NCBI GenBank assembly: GCA_029449245.1
Contig: JANATF010000004.1
Span: 310,001 to 374,000 of the forward strand
DNA length: 64,000 bases
Direction: 5' to 3'
DNA from: Mortierella alpina
Taxonomy: Eukaryota > Mortierellomycota > Mortierellomycetes > Mortierellales > Mortierellaceae
The notes beneath the pieces were generated by a model. That model saw only the letters and a program-made list of their open reading frames with translations. It was not told the origin of the DNA and did no database searches. The position numbers and the translations under genes were made by a program. Positions 33,101-47,639 of the stretch are shown in pieces. Numbering within the stretch: the first letter of the stretch is position 1; each line of letters opens with the position of its first letter.

Positions 33101-35500
33101 CCTTGAAGTACCAGGCAGAACGTTCCCTGTGCACGCCCAGTTCCTGGAAGATGCGATTGACGTGACCGGATATACCCTTGAGGAGGACTCGGAATATGCA
33201 ATTCGCTTCCGCAAAGATATTCAGAGTAAGAGAGGGATAGCATTCACTTTTTTTGTATTGATCCTATTCCTGTTCCTCAGCAATGTTATTTTCTAACAAT
33301 CCATTCCCATGGCACGTTTTTTATCTTGTAGGCAAAGGATCTGTTGATGTGGCAGGCAAAGGAGCCAGTCGTCAAACAGTGTATTTGCAATGGGAGAACG
33401 ACATGGGCGACTATTCGCCTGGGCAGGAGGCAGAAACAAAGATGGTGATTGGCGACGACGACTTTTTACAAGGACCCGCTCTAGTCAACCGTACGCAGCA
33501 AATGCTGAACCGCATCGACGAGAACAAAATCAACTATGACCTGATCCAAGCCCTACTAGAATACATTTGCTTCCCCCAAGATCGACGACTCCAACAGAGA
33601 GCAACGGCGGCTCAAGAAGCACCAACGCCCATCCCGGACCAAGGTGCCATCCTCATTTTCTTGCCTGGTATGCCCGAGATCCGAAAGCTGTTTGATGCAC
33701 TCAAGGTCAACCGGCGATTCGGGGACGCATCCCAGTTCTCGCTCTGGCCACTGCACAGTTCCATCTCGTCCGAGGGACAGAGCCAAGTCTTTGATGTGCC
33801 TCCTGCAGGGATTCGCAAGATTGTTATGGCCACCAATATTGCAGAGACGGGTATCACCATCCCAGATGTAACCATTGTCATTGACACGGGAAAGTCGAAG
33901 CAAATCAAGTTTGACGAGAAAAAGCGGGTGACGACACTTCAGGAGCGGTTTGTTGCCAAGGCGAACGCGCGCCAGAGACGAGGACGTGCCGGCAGAGTTC
34001 AGGAGGGAGTGTGCTTCCACTTGTTCTCAAGAGCAACGTTTGAAGAGTACATGCCGGAATATCAGATGCCCGAGATCATGCGGATGCCTCTGGAGGAACT
34101 CTGTCTGATGATCAAGATGTGTGAACTCGGTGAGATTACAGAGATTCTCAGGAGTGCGCTGGACGCGCCACCGGTCAAGGCGATCGAAAACGCGATCCAG
34201 GCATTACAGGACGTGCGAGCGTTGACCAAATCAGAGGAGCTGACGCCTCTTGGAATCCATCTCTGCAACTTGCCCGTGGATGTCCATATCGGCAAGATGA
34301 TCCTGTTTGGCTCGATCTTCAAGTGTCTGGATCCGATCCTGACCATTGCGGCGATGCTCAGTTTCAAATCACCGTTCGTGACCCCGTTTGGAGCCGAGGA
34401 CGAGGCCGATGCAGCCAAGGCCAGGTTCAAGTTAGCGGACTCGGACATGCTGACGTGGTACAATGCCTATCTGGGCTGGCGAAAGGCCTACCAGGAGGAC
34501 AAGCCCAGCCGGATTTACGACTATTGCCGCAGGAATTTCTTGAGTCACCCGAATCTGATCATGATGGAGGACATGAAGAAACAGTTCTTGGGATTCCTGG
34601 TCAGCACGGGCTTTGTGCGCGTGGATGCCGAGACGAAACGGGAGCTGAACCGTGGGGAACGGTATGGAGGAAGCGGGCGTGGGATATCGTTTTGTCCGGT
34701 GATTCCAGAGTACAATATCTATCAGCGGTCGATCCCGGTCCTGAACGCGGCCATCACGGCGGGCATGTACCCTAAGGTAATGATGAGGAACGATGGTCTG
34801 AAGGCGTATGTGACGGGACCCAGACAGGATACGGTCTGGACTCACCCATCGTCGGTGAATTTCGCCAAGGGAGGAGCCACGGCGGCCGCGGCCATGAGCG
34901 GGCCCGATCAGAGCCCTTGGTTCGTGTTCAACAGCTTGGTCAAGTCGACGAGGATGTATGTCTGGGAGAGTGGCCGGATTGGACAGTTTCCACTGGTGCT
35001 CTTTGGTGGCGAGTTGAATGTCAAGGTATCTATCTATATGGACGACGAAAGAGCTGAATTGTATTTTGTGTTCTGTTGGCTCACGACTTTCTTTTCCTGT
35101 TTTGCTTACTTTCAATAGCATCATGCCAAGCTGATAACCGTCGACAAGTGGATCCAGTTCAAGTGCCATGCCAAGACGGCCGTCGTGTTCAAGATGATGC
35201 GCGATGAATTGGTAAGTTATGTCAGGAGGATTATAGCTATTTTTACATTATGGTCGCTCGCCGCGTCTCTTTGAAATGCAGGCACGCAGTCTAACGTTTG
35301 AAACATGTTACACTCCACATCTGCCGTAGGACAAGATCCTTCAGAAGAGGATTGACGAACCCGAGCGAGGCACGACCGAGAGAGAGGAGCGTTGGTTAGA
35401 GATGATAGTGGCCATTCTTGAGGGTGAGGACGATTCAATGAGGTTAGAGGACAAGGCGGGACACCAGCGACACAAGGATCAGAATGTGTTTATGGCCTAG
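30193..35500 (+). CDS. DEAH/RHA-type RNA helicase, DHX29/YLR419W-like
   Basis: Exons 30193-30559, 30672-30829, 30935-31001, 31089-31279, 31373-32695, 32802-32947, 33035-33225, 33332-35025, 35119-35211 and 35330-35500 give 1466 residues, near yeast YLR419W (1435). The N terminus [11 protein letters not shown] is basic, as in DHX29. Residues about 124-175 form a UBA-like domain ([20 protein letters not shown]). A Lys/Glu-rich coiled coil follows at about 310-350. Helicase motifs: [10 protein letters not shown] (617-625), II DEVH (724-727), III SAT (756-758), [10 protein letters not shown] (near 1030). HA2 and OB-fold regions complete the C terminus. Vertebrate DHX29 helps 48S scanning on structured mRNAs; the fungal homologue may act in translation too, but this is by homology only. 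Confidence 0.92.
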
Positions 35501-35714
35501 AAAATAAAGTAGGCGCGCGCGCTTTTCTTGTAGACAACAAAATAAACAGAAAGGAAAGAAAGAACGCCCCTGTGGAGCAATATATACATGTGTACAATTG
35601 AATATCTAGATAAAAAGCAGCTGCTATGAAGACAAGACGAGAAAGCGGTAGGGTGTGGGGCCTTACAAACAAGGAAAAGAAGAAAAGAAAAGAAAAAAGA
35701 AGTGAAAAGCGCTT

Positions 35715-38700
35715 TCAGCGCCGCAACCAGATCCCTGACAGACGGTTCAACATACTGGCGCGCGACCGGCTTTGGTCAGGCTTCACCAACCCCTGAGCAG
35801 CCGCCTCGCCACTCGCCTCTCCAAACTCGGCCGCATTCCAAGTGCCTGCGGCGGATCCGTCCTTGCCAGCATACTCTTTCCCAGTCCAGATCCGCGACAG
35901 TCGGCCCGAGACCGTGGCGCTACCCGAGAAAGCTGTCGTCGTCGTCGGCGGCGTCATCGCGTTCGAATACCCCGACGAAAGCGATGAGGTGCTGTGGCGA
36001 GACGCTGCAATCTCCTGCAAAGAACCAGAAGACGATGCACCTGCGCCGGCTGGCTGCTGGTGGTGGTAGTGGTGGTACTCCTGACCTCTTGATGACGCGG
36101 ATCCATCCTCAAACCCGGAGGACGATGAGCTGCCCAGATCCATTCCCGTACGCATGCTATGGTACCGAGGCATGGGCACTAATCTCGGATTGGCCACATC
36201 CTGCATCGTTCGTCGACGGAGCAACTGTCCAGGCAAATCGGAATCAGAATCATTCCTCGGCTCGACTGATCTTCTATGCTCAGTTCGCTCCTGATTCAAG
36301 ACTAACCGCTGCAGATCCAAGGACTGACGAGCCACTGTATCTGCAGTAAAGGACACGGGTGCTCGTTTTGGTTTGATTTGGTCCAGGAGAGGTTGCGATG
36401 ATGACCTCATCAAGGGCGATGGTAGCATCGAGGAGCCGTTTCCTGAAGAACCGTTTGATTTGTTAGCGTCTCTGGTCTCCCTTTCGCCTTGGTGAACAAC
36501 ACTCTTTGGTTTGCGAGCTGCTGACGAACTACTCGTGGTTGAAACAGGGCTTTGTTCCGAGAGGCTAGTGTCAGAAGTGCCCGATGTCTCTGAGGTGGCC
36601 GTTGCTTGCGAATCCGTCGACGCATCCGAGGTTCTCCTGCCCTTCACTTCAGTTTGCCGAAGTCTCGGAATCTGATCAAAAGACTTGCGACGAGTGATCG
36701 TGTGGGCCGATTGAGGGGACAGAAACCCAACCGATTCCATGGACCGTCGTCGTCTCATGGCGGGTACCTCTGGTGTCGTCAGATATGGCCCAGTGGCGCC
36801 CTGAGAGGTATGCGAGCGCTGCATGGTCGCTCGTGCAGGCCCTGCCTGTTCTTTTCTGATCCGAGGAGCTGCCATGGGTTGTTCACGGGCAGGTTTGAAG
36901 GTCCGGTCTTCGGGTCTTGAGGGTGAGAGAGTGACATTTCGATTGGGTTGAGAGGGCGTTGATCGGAGGGAGGCTGTGCTTCTGACCAATGGCTCTGTTG
37001 ATTGAGGCACACGACCAAAGTCGCACGATTGTCGAGGCGCCGCGGGTATGTTGGGTGATGAGGGCGATTCGATGATCGAGGGCAGACTGATGCGGCGCTG
37101 CCCCGGGGTGCGAATGTTTTGAACCGATCGAACAGTAGATGGAGGGAGCGACTGCGTGCTCGGGTCCTTACCATGCCCTGAGGGTAGTGCGCGTGAGGTG
37201 GGTGTCACGGGCGAGGTGCCGCGGTGGCCCGAGTCGGCGCTTCCTCTCTTCTCTAACAACGGCTCCTTTGTATCCATATCCGGAGTGAGATCCTGAACAC
37301 CGCGCTGCATGGCAGAGTATTGACGAAGGAGACCGGCCACCTCGGGGTGATTCCTGGCCGCTGCAACTGATAAAGGCGATGAGCCGTACTATTTGGTAGT
37401 TCCAGGGCGACCTGTTAGAAGTGTTCCATGACGAGAGGGCGGAAGTGGATGTGAGGGGGTAACACTGCAAGATGGTTCTCACCTTGTCTGTCATGTCCAC
37501 TATTGCGCCATGCCTCAATAGGATATCCACCACTGTAAGACAGCCGTTCGCGGCTGCAAAGTGTAATGGTGTCGATCCTGTTGTGCCAACCGTTTGACTG
37601 TGGAGAGAGTTAAGAAAAAAAAGATAGATGTGATGATGAGTGGGTGTTCGGTCTGCCTTCGGTGATTTGGTACTCTTGGCTAACGGCGAGCCTGGATGAC
37701 ACCCGTAATGGGCGCTGTCGACTTACACGCCCTTTTCGTTGCTGTACTTTCGCGGAAGTCTCCTGGCATTGACATCTGCACCGCGCTCGATGAGAAAGAG
37801 GACCACGGCCACGTTGGCATTGCTGCAGCAGGCGGCATGGATAGCATACACGCCATTAAGGACTGAGTCGATTGGCTGACCGTTGTCTAGCGCAAACTTG
37901 ACGAGGCCTGGACACAAGCACACAAAGCAAAAGAGGTACAAAACGAGGGCATACGGTCAGTGCGCGTGTTCCATACCCCAGATTGAGCATGGCTAGGTCG
38001 CACAACCACATGCGCCCAAGAGTGACCAAGGGCCATATGTGATCTGCGATTTGTTGTCGATCCCTCCCATGTCGCCATGTTGACAGAGCAGGTGTAAGAC
38101 ACTCTTCGAGTTCCAGCGATCCGTCTCCGTAGCCATCAGCAGAGTCCCATGGTCCACTGCACGCACGCCACCACCACTACCAGCTCCAGTTTCAAGACGA
38201 TCTGCGTTTGTCTCCATGTATTCCTTCAAAAACAAGCAAACGCGCAGCGCACGCACCACCACCCACTCTTTCTCTAAGCGTTATAGATTTCCTCCTTTTT
38301 GTCTGTTCTCAGAGAACAAAAGAAATAAAGGGTTGCATTTCGTTTTTTTTCCCGTTCTCCGTATCCAGCGTCGTCCTTTCATCACTGTGTATCCATCCAT
38401 ATCACCACTTGTCCACATGCATGCACGTCCATGTATTTTAATGCGCATACGCATAACGCATAACGCCTGTTGACCACAACCACCTGGGCGTCTAGACTCC
38501 TCTCTGTCTCTCTTTCTCTCCCCTTTTTGAACCTCCCAGTCCAACTTGTTTTCCTTCGGTGGTTGTTGAACTTGCGATCCCATGGAAATGAAAATATCGG
38601 ATGGGAGCCGAAAAACGCCCATGAGGCGTCGAGTCAAAGCGGAGCACCGAGTCCCATTTTATCACCCGCCCTCACATCCCAATCTTTCCGTCAACCCCCC

Positions 38701-39415
38701 ACATCCCACATACCACGACCAAGCGCATCTGAGAACCATAACGATAGAAAAGTAGTGTTTGAAAAAAAACAAGAGCAATTGGATAGAAATGGGGAAAAAT
38801 TGACGCGGTGAAATCCTCACCTTCATAAAAAGGAAGAGCAGGAAAAAAAAAAAACATCGAAGAAAAAGAGGAAGAAGGGAACGAGGGAGAGAAAGAAACA
38901 CCCAAGCCAAGAGAGTTGGAAGAAAGAGACGCGTCTGGATGTTTCTCAAGCATCCAGTTCACAAATACATGCAATAAAAAGCCCATTCCCTTTTCCTTAC
39001 CAAGGTTCCCTGAAGCGGAGCCTGAATGGAGCCCCAGGTTCTGAAAAGGCACCGGTTTTTTAGTAGGGGTTGCAGGCTTTGGCGTTGGAGAAGCTGCTGC
39101 GGAAGAGGCATGGAGACCAGGGTGGAAAGATCCAGTGGAGAGGCTATGGATGGATGGCTGAGTGCTGCTTGTCTGAGGAAGGGAATGGATGGCTGAGGTA
39201 TGGTTGCTGGCATTGGACATGGCATGGCAATTGCTGGTGGTGGTGGAGTTGCTCGTGTTGGTGGTGGTGGTGGTGTGGGTAGAGTGGGCATGGGACTGCG
39301 AGTGGTTGCTGTAGGTGCTTTGGGAGTCGGATGTGTCGACGAGCAGCTGCTGGGAAGGCAAGGATGCCGGATGTGAGTTTGACCTCAGCTGCAGCATGGC
39401 CCGCAAGGCAGCCAT
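35715..39415 (-). CDS. ankyrin-repeat protein with long disordered C terminus
   Basis: Exons 39415-39001, 38273-38007, 37907-37727, 37597-37483 and 37388-35715 are phase-consistent and give 883 residues. Residues 1-138 are Ser/Thr/His-rich. Ankyrin repeats occupy roughly residues 170-340: SVLHLLCQHGDM, GVYAIHAACCSNANVAVVLFLIERGADVNA, GSTPLHFAAANGCLTVVDILLRHGAIVD and SSPLSVAAARNHPEVAGLLRQY. The last 530 residues are Ser/Thr/Pro/Arg-rich with many potential phosphorylation sites (for example RRRSMESV, SFDQIPRL), ending LNRLSGIWLRR. The last three introns are certain. Intron 1 is unusually long (727 bases), and the donor at 38006 is weak (GTTGTG), so the region around residues 139-228 could differ. 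No partner can be named; ankyrin repeats imply protein binding. Confidence 0.75.
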
Positions 39416-39442
39416 GGTATGTGCGTGAGGATGGGGAGTAGG

Positions 39443-39502
39443 GGACTGGTGGACTGGTGGACTGGATGGACTGGGTGGACTGGGTGGACTGGGTGGACTG
39501 GG
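39443..39502. repeat. GGACTGGGT minisatellite
   Basis: About six tandem units of GGACTGGTG, GGACTGGAT and GGACTGGGT in the presumed 5' leader of the ankyrin gene. Confidence 0.85.
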
Positions 39503-39629
39503 CGACAGGTGGGAGACAGGGACCCCGGGCCCACGTTTTTATTGCCTGGAGGAGGAGGGAGGAGGAGAGAGGGAGGGAGGAGGGAGGGAGGGAGGGAGAC
39601 CAAGACCAAGAGATAATGAGAGTGAGAGA

Positions 39630-39632
<3 letters not shown>

Positions 39633-39685
<53 letters not shown>
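39633..39685. repeat. (AG)n microsatellite
   Basis: About 26 perfect AG dinucleotides, flanked by less regular AG-rich sequence. On the minus strand it is a CT tract in the ankyrin gene's promoter or leader. Confidence 0.95.
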
Positions 39686-39690
<5 letters not shown>

Positions 39691-39935
39691 TAAGAGAGAG
39701 AGAGGTGAGAGTGCGAGAGTGAGTGAGAGATAAAAAAGATAGGAGAAAAGAAAGAGGGATCGAGGAGACAGCACAGACACACACACACAAACAGGACGAA
39801 CAACGAGGCACACAAGGGGTTTGGGGTCACGTCAGAGCGGGTGCACGGCTGCAAGGCGGGTCGAGGTGGGTGATGGAGCACAGGACATGGACATGGACAG
39901 GCAGGGGAGAGAGACAAAGAGACGAGAGACAGGAC

Positions 39936-39982
39936 GAGAGACAAGAGACAAGAGACAAGAGACAAGAGACAAGAGACAAGCG
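39936..39982. repeat. AGAGACA heptamer tandem repeat
   Basis: Six or so near-perfect copies of the 7-base unit AGAGACA. It is the third tandem repeat of different unit size within 550 bases. Confidence 0.85.
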
Positions 39983-39985
39983 AGA

Positions 39986-40614
39986 GACAGAGAGACGAGA
40001 AGAGAGAGAGACACAGAGACTGGAGCCAACGCGAAAAGGGATCATTTCATTCATCCTCAACGTTGAATCACTGAGGAGGACTGTACCGATGGAACACCAC
40101 ACCTTCACCTCTGGCACGCACTCACGCACTCACCACATTTGCAGTTGCACTGTTGCACCAGAGATATAACACCTCTCCCTCATCCTCTGTTTCGGCTTCT
40201 TACTACTGTACCCGTCCATCCTCATCTCCCTCCCTTATAACTACAAGCACATCACGACTCAACTCCGCATTCATTCACTCATTGTGCCTGCACCGAGGCT
40301 GAGCAAAGCCCACCAGGCCCTCGTGCTCATCACGTGTACATAGCATGCTCGCACTTGTCGCGATCCTTGCACAAATGTGCTCGCTCAACCGTTGAAAAAT
40401 TGAACAAAGAAAAAAAAAAAAGGAGTTTATGTATGGCGCTAGAAGTGGTATCATGAACAGGCAAAATAGGGGTGGATTGGTTGGAAGAGGGGAAATAGAG
40501 AAAATGGCCAAGGTAGCCACCATCGATCTGCCTTGAATAATGGGTTTGTATATCGTCCTGTCGTCGTCCGTCGTCCGTCGTCCTTCGTCTTTGGCTTTCC
40601 TTTTTTTTTTTTTC
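39986..40614. other. spacer between ankyrin and ARF6 genes
   Basis: No gene is seen. It contains the 3' flank of ARF6, with a T-rich run near 40600 and an A11 run near 40410. Confidence 0.4.
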
Positions 40615-42601
40615 TTACTTGCTCTTGACATTCTGGCTCATCCAATTGAGACCTTCAAAAAGACCTTCGCCTGTGGTCGCGCATGATGGATGCACATACC
40701 AGGGTCTCTCGCGCATCGTGTTAAGCTGCAGACTCGCTGTTACCTCAGCAGGTGTCATGGCTAAATCAAGAAAACAAAATACGCTCCCCTCGTGTGAGTA
40801 TTCCTCTTCCTCTTGGCCGAACTTGTGGACGACCTTTCCTTTTTCATTCTTTTTTCTTACCTCCAGGAAGATCCTGCTTGTTGGCAAAGACCAAGAGCAA
40901 ACAATCCTTCATTTCCCTGTCCGAGATAATACGATGAAGCTCCTGTCGTGCTTCATCTATCCTGTCTCGGTCCTGGGAGTCGATCACGAAAATAAGACCT
41001 TGTGTTCCTGTGTAGTAATGACGCCAAAGTGGTCGGATCTTATCTTGGCCGCCCACATCCTATTTTCAGCACATAGAGAGAAAGAGAGAAAGAGAGAAAG
41101 GAAGAAAGATATGAGAGTCTCAGAAAATATTCACGCACACATCGTCCAGACATCGTTCTCCTGAATAAAGGCTCGTTTGCCCACAAAAAAAAAGATAGAA
41201 AAGATGCAGCTTTTGTGCTTTGTGAGAAAATAAGCGCCTTAAAGTGCTCACTAGCTTGAGCACTTTTTTGCTGAACAGGAAGAAAAAAAAGAACCATCCT
41301 GCTCAAGTAAACGTTAGGTTCCTTTGGCGTGTGTGTATGCGTGTGCGTGTGCATCCTTTGATATACATTAAATAATAAACAATTAGGCTGCTGCTGATGG
41401 CTGATGATGTCGATGACGAACTGGGTCAACTCTCCTCTTGCCTCCCTATTCCATGCTATGCTCTCCTTTCCTTTTCCTTGTTTGGATCCAACATATTAAC
41501 AATAGGCGTAAAATAAAGAGAACACGAGTAACTGCCGTGCGAAAAGTATGAAGAACATATTTCCCCGCCTCGCTTTTGGCATGTTTCAGGCGCAGTAATA
41601 TATCCACTGAGAGACATGAGCCAGTCAGGCACACATGAGAAAAAAAAAAAGACAGACGTAACCGCGACAAAGCAGACTTTGAACTGTGGACACGGATGGG
41701 AGATGATGGACCTTACCCAGACATTAAACTTGACATTCTTGTAAACCACCGTCTCGACATTGAACCCCACTGTAGGAATGGTTGTGACCGACTGGTTGAG
41801 CTTCAGCTTGTAAAGAATAGCTACATCATCAGAGAGGATTGTAGTTGTTTGTTAATAAACAAGGTCAGAATTGAGCTTTTTTTTTTTTTTGTTGCTCCCT
41901 CTGGATGGAATCCCACGTTTAAGCTGTGTGATGCCGTAAAGAAAAAAAGAAAAAAGCTGGATCAGGTGTGGGCTTCTTTGTACTCCAGGACAACCAGCTC
42001 TGGGTTCAAACTCTCTTTTTCGTTTTCATCAATAATAATAACGAGTATAAAAAAAACGGCCAGTCGGTTATTTGATGATTGAGAGCTCTCTTACTCCCTC
42101 TTTTCACGTCTCGCTCTCACTCTCTCTCTCTCTCTCTCTCCTGCTCTCAATGTTTTCTTGGAGGCCTGGTTGGGCGAGTCAGCCGCTGACCCAAAGGGAA
42201 CCAAGGCGGGCCCAAAGGGAGAAAAGAAAACGTGAGCTGGTGCGTGATATTTTTAAACAAGACCCTTCCACTCCATAACTGCTTCTCTTCCTCGACCAAC
42301 CGGGCTGCAAGAGCGGCATTATAACGTCGATAAGATTGTGGAAAGAGCAAAGAGCTGAATCATATTAAAAAAAAAAGGCGTCGAGTCGAAAAGAAAGGGA
42401 GAGTTTGGCTGAAAGACCGCAGTGTGCGTGTAATGTTGAAGATTGCGACCCAGGAAGCCAAAGGTGGTCAGTACAACGCAACAGAAAAAAAGAAGAAAAG
42501 GACATACTGGTCTTTCCGGCAGCGTCAAGACCAAGCATCAGAATGCGCATCTCCTTGTTGCCAAAGATCTTGGCGATGGCCTTTGATAGAGGAATCCCCA
42601 T
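40615..42601 (-). CDS. ARF6: ADP-ribosylation factor 6-like small GTPase
   Basis: Exons 42601-42508, 41820-41717, 41059-40861 and 40760-40615 give 180 residues. ARF6-class GTPases act at the plasma membrane and endosomes in membrane recycling and actin organisation. Gly2 is available for N-myristoylation. GTPase motifs: G1 GLDAAGKT (24-31), switch 1 TIPTVGFN, G3 WDVGGQDK, G4 NKQD, G5 [28 protein letters not shown] and [16 protein letters not shown] are closer to ARF6 than to ARF1. Unlike most introns in the window, introns 1 and 2 are long (687 and 657 bases); the conserved TILYKLKL begins exactly after the acceptor GATGTAG, so intron 1 contains no missing coding part. Confidence 0.95.
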
Positions 42602-42957
42602 GGTGTGAATGAGACTATGTGAGTGGGTGCGTGTGTGTGAGAGAGTGAGTATGAACAGGTATGCGTTGGTTGCAAGCACTAAAGTCTAAGGTGGGGATGA
42701 GAAGATGGAAGGGGTCCTATTGACAAGTGGCAGCGGGGAGTGGAGGTGCGCGAATGAAAGAGAGAAGGAGAGAGAGAGAGAGAAAGAAGCAAAAAAAAAA
42801 GGAACCTGCTGAAATTGAAAAAGTCCGTTGCACATAGAGGGCGCCTGATTTCCCTCAGCCAGTCAGCTCACGCTCCATAACTGCACGCAATCTGATTTAT
42901 GCTGAGGCAAAAAAAACACCGAGAATATGCTCTATTCCGAGCTAGGGAAGGATGGAA

Positions 42958-44701
42958 CTACGATGACGATGGCGGCGGGGTCGAGTTGGGCGATGCCGGC
43001 GTGCTCGAGGTGTTCAGGGATGATGGCACAGCTGGAATGATGCTTCCCTGGGTATAAATCCTGGCCGCAGGCGATGCCGACCGTATGACACTCTGTGCTC
43101 GATTCAGCTTAATGACCTGAGCGACCTCGTCGTCCTGCGCAGCTACTACCTTTGGAGCTAAGAGGTTGGTCTGCGATTGACTCATATACTGAGTATAAGA
43201 AGACTGAGGCTGGTACGCCTGCTGCTGAAGTGCAGCCGGGAGCTGCTGCTGTTGTGCAGGAGCCTGTTCTTGCTCCTGATGCACCTGGTCAACGTCCTGT
43301 TCTTTCACCTCTTCCTCCTCCCTTTCTTCCTCCTCATCCTCCTCTGGTTCGGTTGCGTCCATGGGACGTGACTGTTGCTGCTGCTTTTCCTCCTCCTCCT
43401 CTTCCTCCTTCTCCTGCTCCTCCTCCTCCTCTTCTTCTTGCTGGTGTTGCTGCTGCTGCTGCCCCTCAGTCGACGATGCTGGTGGATCCGATACAGGTTC
43501 CTCCAGTGGTAGTCCGAGATCAGTCTTCCAGCGGTTCAGAAACTTTTGGACTGAGGCTTGATGCAACATCCTGTTCTTAGCGCCCAGCAACAATGTCTGT
43601 AGCAGGCTGAGGTCAGAGTGTGCATTTGAAAACTTGCCCTCGTTAATGGCCAGAGCCAGATCAGTCAGGTTAGCGGCTGCTGGTGATGTGTTCTGGGACT
43701 CCAGCTGCGATGTCGAGAGTGCAAAGGGAGGACCGCCTGGCTGCCTCTCAGCCGCCATGTCCTTGAGATCCTCCATAGTAAATCCAAAGCGGAAAAATTC
43801 TATGTCGTTGTCCTCCAATTGCTTCAATACCCTTGCCTTAGCCTTCCAAAGCTGATTGATCGAGAGCGTATCGGCCTTGGCAATGATGGGGATCAAGTTA
43901 ACGTGGTGCATGATGCGCTTCATAAAGATAATGTCCACGGGTTTGAGGTCGTAGAGGACAAAATACAAACAAGCGTCCGGCAATGAGTGCGCCATGGGTG
44001 AGTCCACCAGAAGCTGCTCCAAGAAGGGCTGAGTCTGCGGTTCCTGGCTCGAGGGGGGTCCTGGACGGGCAAAGGTGGAGAGAGGGGTGATGGCTGGGCC
44101 AAAAAGGTCCAGCGTGGCAACATACTGCTCCGTCAAAAACGCATCGACCCTATCGATGGTCTGACGAGCGTCCAGGGTCTGACCATAGCCGATAAAATCG
44201 TGGAGAACAATGTTCTCTGCAGGAACTAGCTGTGTGACAGCAGAGTCGTCAGCGGTCTTGTCGTCCACACCGACCAGGAGCCAGCTAGGGACGGCAAGTG
44301 TGCTGACAGAGTCCTTTGTGAGGAACTCGCTGTTGGCTCCGTCTCCATTGACATGTACGCCATTCGCAGTTTGCCCAGGGGTCTTTTTAGATGCATCCTG
44401 ATCATCATTCTCGTCGCCGTCATCGTGTTCGTTATCCTGGACTGAGAGTGCCGAGATGTCGGGGCTTGAGAGTCCATTGTCTTCTGAGCACTGTCCAGGC
44501 ACCGAGCTGAGGAACAGAGCGCTGGACTTTGACTTGCCTACTCCCGTGTCGCCCACGAGGATAAGACGAAGAGAAGAGGCAATTTCTAGAGGGATGGATT
44601 GGCATTTAAAAGCGTCAGTGGGGTGTCTCATCAGGAAGACTACGTGGTTGCATGCGAAAGCCCATTTTTCTTTTGTTACCCAGTGGGAGTGTGCTGGTCA
44701 T
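42958..44701 (-). CDS. divergent septin-like P-loop GTPase
   Basis: The preferred model has exon 1 at 44701-44680 (MTSTLPL) and exon 2 at 44585-42958, giving 549 residues; a start at 44631 without an intron is the alternative. The P-loop GDTGVGKS (19-26) is present. DFIGYGQ stands where septins have D-T-x-G-Y/F-G (G3). The segment LKPVDIIFMKRIMHHVNLIPIIAKADTLS is clearly septin-like, with AKAD as G4. Unusual features are an insert of about 100 acidic, low-complexity residues between the P-loop and G3, and a C-terminal tail with long Glu and Gln runs. Canonical septins polymerise at the bud neck or septum. The inserts and absence of the usual polybasic region before the P-loop suggest a derived member, possibly unable to form standard filaments. 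Confidence 0.75.
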
Positions 44702-45288
44702 GACGGCAAATGAACGGTTCGCGCGGGAAAGGGAAGTGAACAGGCACAAAAAGAATGCGGGTTGGGGAAGCGAGAGGACGGGGGAAAGAGAAGCTGAGAG
44801 GCAGAGAGAGAGAAAGAGAGAGAAAAGAGAGAGAAAAGAGAAAGAGAGAGAGAGAGAGAGAACGAGCCAAGCTGTTGCAGTGGTGCTGTTGCTGGATGAA
44901 CAGGAAAAAGAACGAGGAGGGCAAACAAAACGATGTCTGGCAAAAAAAAGCGCTTGACGCTAATTTGTTTGCCCCCAACGGTACTACAGTGCCGCGCTAT
45001 GCGGCAAACTGCTCAACCCCTTAGCCTCATCTGAGCCCTTTCCTCCTTTGGCTGGCCAGCATTATTTTTGTCGGGGCTCAACCATCGTCCAGCCATATAT
45101 CACCGTGCACCGCCCTTGTAACATTCTTACCATGCCAGTGTGGCAGTGACTGGAGCCAGCTGCCACAGACGGGGCTGGGCTGGGCTACCCTGTCGCCCCA
45201 TCCTCAACATCTCAGTATTGTTGTGGCCAAACGTTTATCAAGTGCCGCCATTTGTCCGCCCCGTGCATTCATTCAGTGACTTTGACGG
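44702..45288. other. septin-like gene promoter and VPS4 3' flank
   Basis: Contains a GA-rich stretch (44800-44862), which is CT-rich on the septin-like gene's strand and probably part of its leader. No coding sequence is recognised. Confidence 0.45.
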
Positions 45289-47203
<1,915 letters not shown>

Positions 47204-47481
47204 AGGCAGGGTCGTATATGAAGATCGAGACAGGACGAGGGGGAGATAGGGAGAGTGCGAGAGAGAGATATAGAAAGAGTGAGAGAAAAGAGGCAAAATA
47301 AACCGTGCAGAAGACGGCAGTTGAAGGAAGCCAGGGACTAAAGACCTGAAGAGAGAAATGAGACGAATGAGAAGACTGTACTAACGTCGATTCGCGAATG
47401 GGCGGAAGCTGGATGTCCACCTGAGAAGTGGGCTGTGGAGACGAGGGCGTGGGACGGAGTCTGGAGAGACGACGAGAGCAA

Positions 47482-47488
47482 TTTATAA
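47482..47488 (-). promoter_or_regulatory. TATA box of VPS4
   Basis: TATAAAT on the minus strand, about 280 bases upstream of the VPS4 start, with a GA/CT-rich leader between. Confidence 0.4.
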
Positions 47489-47639
47489 ACCGTCACCTAG
47501 CTGGCAGTTAAGAATTCCGTCGATCCAGGGCCATCGGATCAAGGAACTCGGGGTATCTCTTGAAGGTCTTGCTGACCTGCACTCGTGAAATACGTATCCC
47601 TATTTCAAAAGGTGGTTCATGTCCTCTATGCTGTCAGTC

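Noticed and set aside
39144-39965. 273-codon minus-strand Ser/Leu-rich frame
   Set aside because: It is a translation of the AG microsatellite and neighbouring low-complexity DNA.
42147-42350. Minus-strand frame with [15 protein letters not shown] inside ARF6 intron 1
   Set aside because: The ARF6 reading frame is complete without it, and its inclusion would disrupt the invariant GKTTILYKL.
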